64,000 nucleotides of DNA from Paragemmobacter straminiformis (lineage in GTDB: Bacteria > Pseudomonadota > Alphaproteobacteria > Rhodobacterales > Rhodobacteraceae), in contig NZ_JACLQD010000002.1 of NCBI RefSeq assembly GCF_014243445.1, positions 558,001 through 622,000 of the forward strand, in the 5' to 3' direction. Positions 1 to 8,013 of the stretch are shown in pieces; within the stretch, counting starts at the first letter, position 1; each line of letters opens with the position of its first letter. The position numbers and the translations under genes are program-made. The notes below the pieces were generated by a model that saw only the letters and a list, made by a program, of their open reading frames with translations, was not told the DNA's origin and made no database searches.

Positions 1-497
1 TCTCCGCCGATCTGGCGGAACTGGCGCAGACGGCCGTGACGGTGGTGGCCGCAGGGGCGAAGGCGATTCTCGACCTGCCCAAGACGCTGGAATATCTGGA
101 AACGGCGGGTGTGCCGGTGATCGCCTACGGGCAAGACGATTTTCCCGCCTTCTGGTCGCGGTCATCGGGGTTGAAGGCGCCCTTGCGGATGGACAGTGCC
201 GAAGCGATTGCCGCCGCGCACCGGATGCGGGGAAGGCTTGGCCTGCCGGGCGGGCAATTGGTGGCCAATCCGATTCCGGCGGGTGACGAGATCGCGCGGG
301 GCGAGATCATGCCCGTGATCGAGGCGGCGCTGGCCGAGGCCGCTGCCAAGGGGATCGCCGCGAAGGCGGTGACGCCCTTTCTGCTGGGACGCATCTTCGA
401 GCTGACCGAAGGGCGGTCGCTGGCGGCCAATATCGCCCTTGTGCTGAACAATGCGCGTCTGGGCGCAAGGATCGCGGCGGCGCTCTCCAAAGGGTGA
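1..497 (+). CDS. psuG: Pseudouridine-5'-phosphate glycosidase, C-terminal part
   Basis: The frame is open from the left edge, so the N-terminus lies outside the window. PsuG reversibly cleaves pseudouridine 5'-phosphate to uracil and ribose 5-phosphate in pseudouridine breakdown. The visible 165 or so residues match the family C-terminal half: a SADL...GAK-ILDLPKTLEYLET stretch near the start, then GVPVIAYG, the LVANPIP segment, and a C-terminal VTPFLLGRIFELT helix followed by NIALVLNNA. The product ends in LSKG and a TGA stop. The partner kinase psuK is usually adjacent and would be upstream, out of view. Identification rests on family knowledge of these motifs and is firm. Confidence 0.93.
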   Translation, partial: SADLAELAQTAVTVVAAGAKAILDLPKTLEYLETAGVPVIAYGQDDFPAFWSRSSGLKAPLRMDSAEAIAAAHRMRGRLGLPGGQLVANPIPAGDEIARGEIMPVIEAALAEAAAKGIAAKAVTPFLLGRIFELTEGRSLAANIALVLNNARLGARIAAALSKG

Positions 498-550
498 TTG
501 TGCGGCGCGGTTCCGCTTCATAGATTGGGCGGAATGGAAAAGGCGCGCAG

Positions 551-1234
551 ATGACAGTGAATACGGGGCCGAAGCGGGGTTTCCTTGCAGGGCTGAGGAC
601 GAGTTTCCTGACGGGGCTGGTGGTGGTTCTGCCTGTCGGGCTTACGCTATGGCTGACATGGTCGGCGATAGGGTGGCTTGATGGCTGGATTCTGCCGCTG
701 ATTCCGGCGGCCTATCAGCCCGAGGCCATCGTCCACCGGATCTTCGGACCCGAGGCGACCTTTCCGCTGCGCGGTGTGGGCGTCGCGGTGTTTCTGGTCT
801 TTACCGTCATCATCGGCTGGATGGCGCGGGGGCTGATCGGGCGGTCGCTGGTGCGGCAGGCCGAGGCGCTGGTCGACCGCGTTCCGGTGGTGCGGTCGGT
901 CTATGGCGGCTTCAAGCAGATCGCGGAAACCGTGTTCAGCCAGAAGGAAAAGAGCTTTGACCGGACCTGCCTGATCCGCTTTCCGCAAGAGGGGACATGG
1001 GCGGTCGGGCTGGTGGCGAGCAAGCCGCGCGGCGAGATCGCGATGAAGCTGCCGCAGGGCGAGGAGATGATCGCGGTCTTCGTGGCGCTGACGCCGCTGA
1101 CGTCGGGGATGCTGCTTTACGTGCCGGCGGCGGATGTGGTGATGCTGGACATGAAGCCGGACGAGGCGGCCAAGCTGATCGTCTCGGGCGGGCTGGTCTA
1201 TCCGGCGCATAAAGAGCCGTTGCTGGCGAAGTAA
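551..1234 (+). CDS. DUF502 family membrane protein
   Basis: This is a 227-residue conserved protein of unknown function. Two hydrophobic spans are visible: residues about 15-37, containing GLVVVLPVGLTLWLTW, and about 75-97, containing VAVFLVFTVIIGW. They are followed by the family signature VPVVRSVYGGFKQ and a soluble C-terminal domain with TPLTSGMLLYVP. Length and layout are typical of DUF502. An AAGG sequence about 8 bases upstream supports the ATG at 551. The gene stands alone behind psuG, and a pair of palindromes follows its stop. The DUF502 assignment is confident; no biochemical role can be read from the sequence. Confidence 0.9.
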   Translation: MTVNTGPKRGFLAGLRTSFLTGLVVVLPVGLTLWLTWSAIGWLDGWILPLIPAAYQPEAIVHRIFGPEATFPLRGVGVAVFLVFTVIIGWMARGLIGRSLVRQAEALVDRVPVVRSVYGGFKQIAETVFSQKEKSFDRTCLIRFPQEGTWAVGLVASKPRGEIAMKLPQGEEMIAVFVALTPLTSGMLLYVPAADVVMLDMKPDEAAKLIVSGGLVYPAHKEPLLAK

Positions 1235-1237
1235 GCA

Positions 1238-1280
1238 GAATTTGACGCAAATTCCGCGACGATTTCTGGTGCAGAAATCG
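1238..1280. repeat. Paired palindromes, copy A
   Basis: Two adjacent hairpins lie between the convergent DUF502 and bdhA genes. The first is GAATTTG-ACG-CAAATTC (1238-1254) and the second CGATTTCTG-GTG-CAGAAATCG (1260-1280). The design is shared with copies near 15.4, 16.5, 35.4 and 48.6 kb. The likely role is transcript 3'-end formation or a dispersed palindromic repeat; neither hairpin has a run of T. Confidence 0.7.
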
Positions 1281-1345
1281 GGGGCGCGGGGCTGGCCGCC
1301 GGAGTTTGCGCCAGAGTCCGGTGCGGGCCCGGACGTCAGACTTTG

Positions 1346-2119
1346 CTAGAGCGCCGTCCAGCCGCCGTCGACGCTGATCGTGGTGCCGGTGATCTGGTCG
1401 GCGGCGGGCGAGCAGAGGAATAGGGTCGTGCCGCCGATCTGTTCGGTGGTGGCGAATTGGCGCGAGGGCTGGCGTTGCAGCATCACCTCGCGGATCACCG
1501 TTTCGCGGTCCATGTTGTGGACCTTCATCTGGTCGGGAATCTGCGCCTCGACGAGGGGGGTCAGGACGTAGCCGGGGCAGATGGCGTTGCAGGTGATGCC
1601 CTGCCCCGCGGTTTCGAGTGCGACGGTCTTGGACAGCCCGACCACGCCATGCTTGGCGGCGATATAGGCCGATTTGAACGGGCTTGCCGTCAGGCCGTGG
1701 GCCGAGGCGATGTTGACGATGCGGCCCCAGCCGCGCTGGCGCATGAAGGGAAGCGCCGCCGCCGAGGTGTGGAAGGCGGACGAGAGGTTGATCGCGATGA
1801 TCTGGTCCCATTTCTCGGCCGGGAATTCATCGACCGGGGCGACGAACTGGATGCCGGCGTTGTTCACGAGGATGTCGCAGCCCCCTGCCCGTTCGACCAG
1901 GGCGCGGCACGCGTCGCCGCGCGACATGTCGGCGGCGATGTAGCGCGCCTTGATGCCGAAGTTCGAGCCGATGCGGGCGGCGAGCGCGTGGTCTTCGGGG
2001 CGGTCGGTGAAGCTGTTCAGGACGATGTCTGCCCCTGCCCGCGCCAGTTCCTCGGCCACGCCGAGACCGATGCCCGAGTTCGAGCCGGTGACGATGGCGG
2101 TCTTTCCCTTGAGGATCAT
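1346..2119 (-). CDS. bdhA: 3-hydroxybutyrate dehydrogenase (SDR family)
   Basis: A 257-residue short-chain dehydrogenase expected to oxidise D-3-hydroxybutyrate to acetoacetate with NAD+, in polyhydroxybutyrate and ketone-body turnover in the cytoplasm. The cofactor motif TGSNSGIG lies near residues 9-16, NNAG follows in the central region, and the catalytic YxxxK is Tyr152/Lys156 (YIAAK). The C-terminal TGTTISVDGGW is the standard SDR ending. The start is the ATG at 2119, preceded by GGGAG; the reading frame stays open further upstream, but that sequence does not look coding. The length matches bacterial BDH1-type enzymes. A different SDR substrate cannot be excluded. Confidence 0.85.
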   Translation of the reverse strand: MILKGKTAIVTGSNSGIGLGVAEELARAGADIVLNSFTDRPEDHALAARIGSNFGIKARYIAADMSRGDACRALVERAGGCDILVNNAGIQFVAPVDEFPAEKWDQIIAINLSSAFHTSAAALPFMRQRGWGRIVNIASAHGLTASPFKSAYIAAKHGVVGLSKTVALETAGQGITCNAICPGYVLTPLVEAQIPDQMKVHNMDRETVIREVMLQRQPSRQFATTEQIGGTTLFLCSPAADQITGTTISVDGGWTAL

Positions 2120-2247
2120 CTGACGCTCCCGCTTCATGCTGCTTTGCGGCAGGATGGCATGCTGCGGGTGCGAAATCCAGCGCTGCGGATTCGCGGATCG
2201 CGTGATTTTTCGGCAGGGAAGGCCCGCGACGGATGCGCATCGGGCAG

Positions 2248-2275
2248 AAAAAAACGCCGGCACAAGGCCGGCGTT
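2248..2275 (-). terminator. Intrinsic terminator of small-RNA candidate 1
   Basis: Reading the minus strand, a 9-bp stem AACGCCGGC / GCCGGCGTT with a CTTGT loop runs directly into a T run (seven T in all, two of them in the stem). It lies upstream of bdhA and points towards it, so it ends either an independent small RNA or an attenuated bdhA leader. Confidence 0.85.
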
Positions 2276-2322
2276 CAGTTATTGAGGCAGGTTTCATACA
2301 GGCAAGAAACCTATCGAGCAGT
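2248..2322 (-). ncRNA. Candidate small RNA 1 (about 75 nt)
   Basis: The minus strand from about 2322 to 2248 has a complete small-RNA gene layout. A promoter (TTGGCC, 17 bp, TATATA) lies just upstream. A 7-bp hairpin AGGTTTC / GAAACCT with a 10-base loop occupies 2312-2289, a short unpaired linker GCCTCAATAACTG follows, and a strong intrinsic terminator closes it. No coding frame fits. It sits 128 bp upstream of bdhA on the same strand, so a bdhA leader with an attenuator is the main alternative. I do not recognise the RNA as a named family. The structure is seen in the sequence; the function is unknown. Confidence 0.6.
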
Positions 2323-2328
2323 GGGTCT

Positions 2329-2357
2329 TATATACGCCGCCTGATCGCGGGGGCCAA
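2329..2357 (-). promoter_or_regulatory. Sigma70-type promoter for small-RNA candidate 1
   Basis: On the minus strand, TTGGCC (2357-2352) and TATATA (2334-2329) are separated by exactly 17 bp. The -10 element stands out in this GC-rich DNA. Transcription would start near 2322. Confidence 0.65.
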
Positions 2358-2435
2358 GTTAAAAGTTTGAAACTGCTGGGATGCGGGCTTAGGCTTGCCC
2401 CCAAGCAGGAAAGACCGTGGAGGATTGTTGCCAGT

Positions 2436-4259
2436 ATGAGACACGTTGTTTTGCAGGCATTGCGTGGTGCTGCCGTAGCTTTCGCAATCTGGATGCCCGA
2501 GGCGGCGCTTCGGGCCGAGGAGGTGGTGCCGACTCATGGCATAGCTATGTATGGCGCCCCTGCCCTTCCCCCTGATTTTGTGTCTTTGCCCTATGCCAAC
2601 CCCGATGCACCCAAGGGCGGGAAGATCATCTTCGGGGAAAGCGGTGGTTTCGATTCGCTCAACCCGTTCATCGTGAACGGCATCGCGCCGAGCGGGATCA
2701 CCGGCTACACGGTCGAGACGCTGATGGGCCGGTCGATCGACGAACCCTTCACGCTTTACGGGCTTTTGGCAGAATCGATTCGCACCGATGCCGCGCGGAG
2801 TTACGTGGAATTCACGCTCAATCCTGCGGCCCGATTCTCGGACGGCAGCCCCGTGACGGTCGAGGATGTGATCTGGTCTTTCGAGACGCTCGGCACGCTG
2901 GGGCAGCCGCGCTATGCCGCAGCATGGAAGAAGATCGCCAAGACGGAACAGACGGGCGAGCGGTCGGTCAAGTTCACCTTCAACACCGAGGACCGCGAGT
3001 TGCCGCTGATCCTCGGCCTGCGCCCCGTTTTGAAAAAGGCGCAGTGGGAGGGGAAGGATTTCACCGCCTCGACGCTTGAAGCGCCCATCGGGTCGGGGCC
3101 TTATGTGGTGGACGCGGTCGATCCGGGCAAGTCGATCAGCTACAGGCGCAATCCCGACTGGTGGGGCCGCGACCTGCCGTTCAACCGCGGGCTCTATAAC
3201 CTCGACGAAATCCGCTACGAGTATTTCGGGGACGCGGGCGTTGTGTTCGAGGCGTTCAAGGCGGGCGACATCACCAGCTGGCGCGAGACCAATCCGGTGA
3301 AGTGGGAGCAGAACTATACCTTCCCCGCCGTGACCGAAGGCAGCGTGGTCAAGGAGGTCATCCCGCACAAGCGGCCCTCGGGGATCGAGGGGTTCGTGTT
3401 CAACACGCGCAAGCCGATGTTTGCGGATTGGCGGGTGCGCGAGGCGCTGACCTATGCGTTCAACTTCGAGCTGGTGAACAAGACGCTGAACGGGGGCATT
3501 CCGCCGCGCATCACATCCTATTTCGCCAATTCGACGCTGGGGATGCAGGCGGGTGCGCCTGCCGAAGGGCGGGTCGCGGAATTGCTGGCCCCGTTCAAGG
3601 ACCAGCTTTTGCCCGGTGCGCTGGAAGGCTACAGCCTGCCGGTTTCGGACGGGAGCGAGGCCAACCGCAAGAACGTGCGCGCGGCGGCGAAGCTGCTGGA
3701 AGAGGCCGGATGGACGGTGCAGGACGGTGCGCTGAAGAACGCCAAGGGCGAGCCTTTTGCCTTTGAGATCCTGATCACCAACGGGGCCGATGACATCATC
3801 AACGCCGCGACGATCTATGTCGAGGCGTTGAAGCGGCTGGGGATCGACGCGCGGGTGACCACGGTGGATTCGGCGCAATACAAGGAACGGACGACGAATT
3901 ACGATTTCGACATGACGCATTACGTCCGGTCGCTTTCGCTGTCGCCGGGGAACGAGCAGACCCTGTATTGGGGGTCGGCGGGTGTGACCGAGCCGGGATC
4001 GCGCAACTGGATGGGGATGAATTCGCCCGCCGCCGAGGCGCTGATCGCGGGGCTGCTGGCTGCCGCCGATCCGGCCGAGTTCCGCGACCATGTCGAAGCA
4101 CTGGATCGTGTCTTGACCACGGGGCGCTACGTTATACCCATCTGGTATTCGGATGTGTCGCGCTTGGCCTATGCCAAGGGCTTGCACCATCCCGACCGTT
4201 TGCCGATCTATGGCGATTGGCCGGGGTTCCAGCCGGATGTCTGGTGGTATCAGGAATGA
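2436..4259 (+). CDS. Peptide-type ABC transporter solute-binding protein (family 5)
   Basis: A 607-residue periplasmic binding protein of the SBP_bac_5 family, of the YejA-like group that delivers oligopeptides to an ABC importer. The start at 2436 gives a signal peptide: MRH, a hydrophobic stretch, then cleavage around ALRA-EE. GGAGG lies 12 bases upstream. The mature protein opens with the typical HGIAMYG...YANPDAPKGGKI segment and GGFDSLNPF, and ends in the DVWWYQE tail common in this group. No permease or ATPase gene is adjacent, so the partner transporter must be elsewhere. A small lipopeptide gene follows after 7 bp. Confidence 0.88.
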   Translation: MRHVVLQALRGAAVAFAIWMPEAALRAEEVVPTHGIAMYGAPALPPDFVSLPYANPDAPKGGKIIFGESGGFDSLNPFIVNGIAPSGITGYTVETLMGRSIDEPFTLYGLLAESIRTDAARSYVEFTLNPAARFSDGSPVTVEDVIWSFETLGTLGQPRYAAAWKKIAKTEQTGERSVKFTFNTEDRELPLILGLRPVLKKAQWEGKDFTASTLEAPIGSGPYVVDAVDPGKSISYRRNPDWWGRDLPFNRGLYNLDEIRYEYFGDAGVVFEAFKAGDITSWRETNPVKWEQNYTFPAVTEGSVVKEVIPHKRPSGIEGFVFNTRKPMFADWRVREALTYAFNFELVNKTLNGGIPPRITSYFANSTLGMQAGAPAEGRVAELLAPFKDQLLPGALEGYSLPVSDGSEANRKNVRAAAKLLEEAGWTVQDGALKNAKGEPFAFEILITNGADDIINAATIYVEALKRLGIDARVTTVDSAQYKERTTNYDFDMTHYVRSLSLSPGNEQTLYWGSAGVTEPGSRNWMGMNSPAAEALIAGLLAAADPAEFRDHVEALDRVLTTGRYVIPIWYSDVSRLAYAKGLHHPDRLPIYGDWPGFQPDVWWYQE

Positions 4260-4266
4260 GGGCGTG

Positions 4267-4389
4267 ATGCGCAAGCTGCTGATTTTGGGTGTGGTGGCTG
4301 TGGTCCTTGCGGGCTGCAACACGGTTTCCGGCGCGGGGCAGGATATCTCTGCCGGTGCCAACACGGTTCAGGGGTGGTTCAACCGCTGA
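4267..4389 (+). CDS. Entericidin-like small lipoprotein
   Basis: A 40-residue lipopeptide beginning MRKLLILGVVAVVLAGC. A lipobox (LAGC) places the modified cysteine at residue 17. The tail NTVSGAGQDISAGA...VQGWF matches the entericidin EcnA/EcnB family, small cell-envelope lipoproteins whose best-known members form a toxin/antidote pair in E. coli. In alphaproteobacteria they usually occur singly and their role is unclear. The gene starts 7 bp after the solute-binding-protein stop and is probably co-transcribed. A hairpin without a T run follows at 4396-4419. Confidence 0.85.
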   Translation: MRKLLILGVVAVVLAGCNTVSGAGQDISAGANTVQGWFNR

Positions 4390-4395
4390 CGACGC

Positions 4396-4419
4396 GGGCC
4401 GGACCGTTGCGTCCGGCCC
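4396..4419. terminator. GC-rich hairpin between convergent genes
   Basis: A 9-bp perfect stem GGGCCGGAC / GTCCGGCCC with a CGTTGC loop lies between the entericidin gene and the convergent membrane-protein gene. No T run follows on either strand, so termination strength is uncertain. Confidence 0.5.
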
Positions 4420-4446
4420 CCGTTCGCCTGCCGTGGCAAAAGCCGG

Positions 4447-5058
4447 TCAGGCCCGGGCCAGCCTTTCGGCAAAGCGGACAAAGACCACCAGCAGGAACAG
4501 GGACGCCACGACGCCGGTGACATCGCCCAGGAACCGCGCCGATGCGGTGGTAAGGTCGTTGCCGTAAAACAGGGCCGTGCCGATCCCGTTGATGATCGAG
4601 GCAAGGCCGCCGACCAGCGCCAGTTCGAGCCAATGCACGCGCTTGCCCTTGGCGGGATAAAGATCGACGCCGAGGCGCAAGAGCGCCTCGAACACCATGA
4701 CGGCGCAGACGACCCCGGCCAGAGAGGCGAGGAGTTCGGAAAGCGCGAAGTCGAACCCGTCAAGATAGACATGACCTGCCAGCGAGGCGGGAAGCAGCAG
4801 GATGACCGAGCGCCAGCGGTAGAGCCACGCCGTCAGAACCCGCACCCCGTGGGGCAGGAACAGAAGGCTGGCGTGATTGGCATATTCGGGCAGGACTTTC
4901 AGTTGCAGCGGCATGAGAAGCGCAAAGGTCGCGACCATCGCCAGACCGTAGGCGAGCATCACGAGGGCGGCAGGAATGAGATAGCGCGAGGCGAGTCTAT
5001 GCACGTGCAGGCTTTCGGGCGGAGTGGTAGGCCACATTCGTCGGAACGGGGTCTGCAA
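4447..5058 (-). CDS. Hypothetical multi-pass membrane protein, MASE1-like
   Basis: This 203-residue protein has about six hydrophobic segments, for example PAALVMLAYGLAMVATFALLM near residues 30-50 and ASLFLLVVFVRF near the C-terminus. The segment LFLPHGVRVLTAWLY resembles the WPP-x-G loop of MASE1-type sensor domains, but no output domain is attached. The start is uncertain: the ATG at 5058 is used here, and an internal ATG eight codons later is possible. It is convergent with the entericidin gene, and its neighbours do not suggest a function. Membrane location is well supported; the MASE1 relation is an inference from one short motif. Confidence 0.6.
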   Translation of the reverse strand: MQTPFRRMWPTTPPESLHVHRLASRYLIPAALVMLAYGLAMVATFALLMPLQLKVLPEYANHASLLFLPHGVRVLTAWLYRWRSVILLLPASLAGHVYLDGFDFALSELLASLAGVVCAVMVFEALLRLGVDLYPAKGKRVHWLELALVGGLASIINGIGTALFYGNDLTTASARFLGDVTGVVASLFLLVVFVRFAERLARA

Positions 5059-5158
5059 TCCATAGATACTTTCGACATATCCCTACTCGGCCGGATAGCG
5101 GTCGCGCCGCAAGGCAGGCGTGTCTGATGCATGTGTGGGGGGGCGGGCGGCCTGCTGC

Positions 5159-5782
5159 CTAGACCAGCGAGGTGACCCAGAGGATGGTCGCATCCTCGTC
5201 GGACAGGCTGATGACGTTATGGCCCATGCTGGCATCGTAATAGGCGCTGTCGCCGCGGCGCAGGTCTACGGGTTCGTAGAATTCGCTGTAAAGGCGGATG
5301 ACGCCGGTGAGGACATAGAGAAATTCCTCGCCATCGTGGCGGACCCAGCCGTTGAATTCGTCGATGTCGCGGGCGCGGATGCGGGCGCGGTAGGGCAGCA
5401 TCTGCTTGCGCGTCATCTGCGCGGCGAGGAGTTCGTGTTCGTAAGTGGCGGTGGCGTGGCCCTGCCCCTCGCCCGCCTTGGTCGTGGTCATGCGGCCGGA
5501 AACCTGCGCCTTGGACGGCGGGGTGAAAAGCTGGGGCACGGTGATGGACAGGCCTTCGGCCAGTTTCTTGAGCGCCTCGTAGGTGGGCGACATCTGGCCG
5601 TTTTCGATTTTCGAGAGGGTCGAGCGGGCGAGACCGGCCTGTCCTGCGGCCTGTTCCAGCGTCCAGCCGCGCGCCTTGCGCAATTCGCGGACCCGTTCGC
5701 CCAGGTTGAGGGGGGCGACAGGGGTATCGGCACCGCTTTCGCGGGCGATGCGGATCATAGATTTTGGATCGCTACCAGCCAT
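5159..5782 (-). CDS. XRE-family regulator with C-terminal cupin domain
   Basis: A 207-residue transcription factor of the HTH-cupin class. Residues about 28-82 form the Cro/C1-type helix-turn-helix (RELRKARGWTLEQAA followed by LARSTLSKIENG). Residues about 130-200 form the cupin barrel, with DGEEFLYVLTGVIRLY and the RRGDSAYYDAS turn. Such proteins often sense a small metabolite and repress an amino-acid, polyamine or detoxification operon nearby. It is divergent from the AMP-ligase gene at 5846 across 63 bp, so that gene is the natural candidate target. The ligand cannot be inferred. Confidence 0.88.
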   Translation of the reverse strand: MAGSDPKSMIRIARESGADTPVAPLNLGERVRELRKARGWTLEQAAGQAGLARSTLSKIENGQMSPTYEALKKLAEGLSITVPQLFTPPSKAQVSGRMTTTKAGEGQGHATATYEHELLAAQMTRKQMLPYRARIRARDIDEFNGWVRHDGEEFLYVLTGVIRLYSEFYEPVDLRRGDSAYYDASMGHNVISLSDEDATILWVTSLV

Positions 5783-5845
5783 GCAGAGCGATTACAGGGG
5801 TGCGGGCCGCCTTGCAACCTTGGTTACGGTGGTTAGAACAGGGGC

Positions 5846-7324
5846 ATGGATATCTGGCCCCCCTGCCCCGCGCCCTTCAACCTTGCCCATCATGTGCTGG
5901 CAGCGTCTGCAGCGCGATTGCCCGACAAGTCGGCCTTGCAGATCGTGACGCCCACGGGGGCCGAACGCTGGAGCTATGCCCGGCTGGAAGCGGCGGTGCG
6001 CGGATGCGGCACGGGGCTTCTGGCGCTGGGGCTGGAACCGGGGGACCGCGTGCTGATGCGGCTGGGCAATGGCGTGGCCTTTCCGGTGCTGTTTCTGGGG
6101 GCGATCGCGGCGGGGCTGGTGCCGGTGCCGACGAATGCCGCCCTGACCACCGCCGAAATCGGGCGGATGGCGGCGGTGATCGGGCCGAAGCTGATCGTGG
6201 CCGATGCGGGCGTGGCGCTGCCCGATCCGCTGCCTTGCGCGGTGGTGATGGCCGAGAGGCTGGCGCAATGGGAGGCGCTGCCGCCCTGCGACTGGGCGAT
6301 GGGCGATCCGGAGCGGCTGGCCTATGCCGTCTTTACCAGCGGCACCAGCGGGCGGGCGATGGCGGTCGGCCATGCGCATCGGGCGATCTGGGCGCGGGGG
6401 ATGATGCATCAGGGCTGGGAGGGGCTGGGGGAAAGCGACCGGCTGCTGCATGCGGGCGCGATGAACTGGACCTATACGCTGGGCACGGGGCTGATGGACC
6501 CCTGGACGCTGGGGGCCACCGCGCTGATCCCTGCGGCGGGGGTGAAGGTCGAGGCCTTGCCGCTGCTGTTGAAGCGGTTCGACGCGACGATCTTTGCCGC
6601 AGCCCCCGGCGTGGTGCGGCAGATGTTGCGCGCGCCCCTGCCCCCCCTGCCCAAGCTGCGCCATGCGCTGGTGGCAGGAGAGGCGATGCCCGCGGCACTG
6701 GCCCGCGACTGGCATGAAAAGACCGGAACCGGCGTTTACGAGGCGCTTGGCATGTCGGAATGTTCGACCTTTGTTTCGGCATCACCGCGCCGCCCCGCCC
6801 CCGAGGGAGCTGCGGGATATGCGCAGGACGGTCGGCGGGTGACGGTGCTTGATGCCGAGGAGGGCGCGGGGGTGCTGGCGGTCCACCGGTCAGACCCCGG
6901 TTTGATGCTGGGCTATCTGGGCGACGAGGCGGCCACGGCGGCGCGCTATCGGGGCGAGTGGTTCGTGACCGGCGACATGGTGCGGATGGCGCCGGACGGG
7001 GCGATCACCTATCTGGGGCGCGGTGACGAGATGATGAATGCGGGCGGCTACCGTGTCTCGCCGCTGGAAGTGGAGGCGGCCTTTGCAGGGCTGGCCGAGG
7101 TGGCCGTGACCGAGATCGAGGTCAAGGCCGGGGTGCGGGTGATCGGCGGCTTCTATGTGGGCGATGCCAGCGAGGCCGAGATGCAGGCCCGCGCCGAGGA
7201 ACGGCTGGCCCGCTGGAAGCAGCCGCGCCTGTGGGTCCGGCTTGACGCCCTGCCGCGCAATGCCAACAACAAGCTGAACCGACGCGCCCTTGTGGCGCTT
7301 TATGCCGAAAGGGGCAGGCCGTGA
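5846..7324 (+). CDS. AMP-dependent acyl-CoA synthetase/ligase family protein
   Basis: A 492-residue adenylate-forming enzyme expected to activate a carboxylic acid with ATP, usually forming a CoA thioester. The family motifs appear in order: FTSGTSGRAMAVGH (phosphate loop, about residue 163), YEALGMSEC, the GEWFVTGDMVRMAPDG hinge, GRGDEMMNAGGYRVSPLEVE, and the C-terminal catalytic lysine in NANNKLNRR. The protein is somewhat shorter than standard acetyl-CoA synthetases and closer to benzoate/cyclohexanoate-type ligases. The substrate is unknown. Its stop overlaps the start of the DsbA-like gene by 4 bp. Divergence from an XRE-cupin regulator suggests local control. Confidence 0.85.
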   Translation: MDIWPPCPAPFNLAHHVLAASAARLPDKSALQIVTPTGAERWSYARLEAAVRGCGTGLLALGLEPGDRVLMRLGNGVAFPVLFLGAIAAGLVPVPTNAALTTAEIGRMAAVIGPKLIVADAGVALPDPLPCAVVMAERLAQWEALPPCDWAMGDPERLAYAVFTSGTSGRAMAVGHAHRAIWARGMMHQGWEGLGESDRLLHAGAMNWTYTLGTGLMDPWTLGATALIPAAGVKVEALPLLLKRFDATIFAAAPGVVRQMLRAPLPPLPKLRHALVAGEAMPAALARDWHEKTGTGVYEALGMSECSTFVSASPRRPAPEGAAGYAQDGRRVTVLDAEEGAGVLAVHRSDPGLMLGYLGDEAATAARYRGEWFVTGDMVRMAPDGAITYLGRGDEMMNAGGYRVSPLEVEAAFAGLAEVAVTEIEVKAGVRVIGGFYVGDASEAEMQARAEERLARWKQPRLWVRLDALPRNANNKLNRRALVALYAERGRP

Positions 7325-7956
7325 TCCGACTGGACATCTTTTCCGACATCGTCTGCCCGTGGTGCTACATCGGCAAGACCCATCTGGACCGCGCGCTCGA
7401 AAGCCGTGCGGCGCATCCGTTCCGCATCGAATGGCATCCGTTCCAGCTGAACCCCGACATGCCGCCTGCGGGTGTGGGGCATGTGGAGTATCTGGCCCAG
7501 AAATTCGGCGGGCGCGAGCGGGCGCTTTCGATGATGCAGAACGTGGCCAAGGCGGCGCGCGAGGCGGGGGCCGAGATGGAGATCGAGAAGGTGGCCCATC
7601 TGCCCAACACGATGGACGCGCACCGGCTGATCCACTGGGCGGGGATCGAGGGCAAGCAGAACGCGATGGTGTCGCGCCTGTTCCGCGCGCATTGGCGCGA
7701 GGGCGAGAATGTGGGCGATGCAGCGACACTTGCGCGGATCGCCGGAGAGGTCGGCATGGAAGCCGCAGCCGTGGCGCGGCTGCTCGCGACGGATGCGGAC
7801 CGCGACGATCTGCTGGCGCGGGACCAGGACGCGCGGTCGAAGGGGGTTTCGGCGGTGCCGACCTTTCTGATCGCGCAGCAATATGTGGTTTCGGGCGCGC
7901 AGCCCGTGCAATTGTGGCAGGGCGTGATCGACGAGTTGACATCGACGGCGGGCTGA
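7321..7956 (+). CDS. DsbA-family thiol oxidoreductase (FrnE-like)
   Basis: A 211-residue thioredoxin-fold protein beginning at a GTG that overlaps the upstream ligase stop, so the two are translationally coupled. The active site C-P-W-C is residues 12-15, right after DIFSDIV, as in the FrnE/2-hydroxychromene-2-carboxylate-isomerase-like branch. The cis-proline loop is KGVSAVPTFLIAQQYVVSGAQ, with a helical insertion (residues about 60-150) between. There is no signal peptide, so it acts in the cytoplasm, unlike classical DsbA. The final codons and stop are tandemly repeated downstream (7943-7998). A role in disulfide or glutathione chemistry is likely; the substrate is unknown. Confidence 0.88.
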   Translation: MIRLDIFSDIVCPWCYIGKTHLDRALESRAAHPFRIEWHPFQLNPDMPPAGVGHVEYLAQKFGGRERALSMMQNVAKAAREAGAEMEIEKVAHLPNTMDAHRLIHWAGIEGKQNAMVSRLFRAHWREGENVGDAATLARIAGEVGMEAAAVARLLATDADRDDLLARDQDARSKGVSAVPTFLIAQQYVVSGAQPVQLWQGVIDELTSTAG

Positions 7957-7998
7957 CGACGGCGGGCTGACGACGGCGGGCTGACGACGGCGGGCTGG
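7943..7998. repeat. Four tandem 14-bp repeats over the dsbA-like stop codon
   Basis: The unit CGACGGCGGGCTGA occurs four times in a row; the last copy ends in G instead of A. The first copy contains the final codons and TGA stop of the preceding gene, so the array duplicates the gene terminus including its stop. Confidence 0.95.
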
Positions 7999-8013
7999 GG
8001 CCGCCGGAGACAA

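Noticed and set aside
2328-4364. Long minus-strand open frame of 678 codons opposite the solute-binding-protein gene
   Set aside because: It is a shadow of the plus-strand gene: composition is rich in Arg, His and Pro, there are no recognisable domains, and the plus frame has a signal peptide and family motifs. Similar long antisense frames opposite mfd, purL, cysS and the ABC-F gene were rejected likewise.
4267-4389. Entericidin toxin-antidote pair
   Set aside because: Only one entericidin-like gene is present, so a two-gene toxin/antidote system is not supported.
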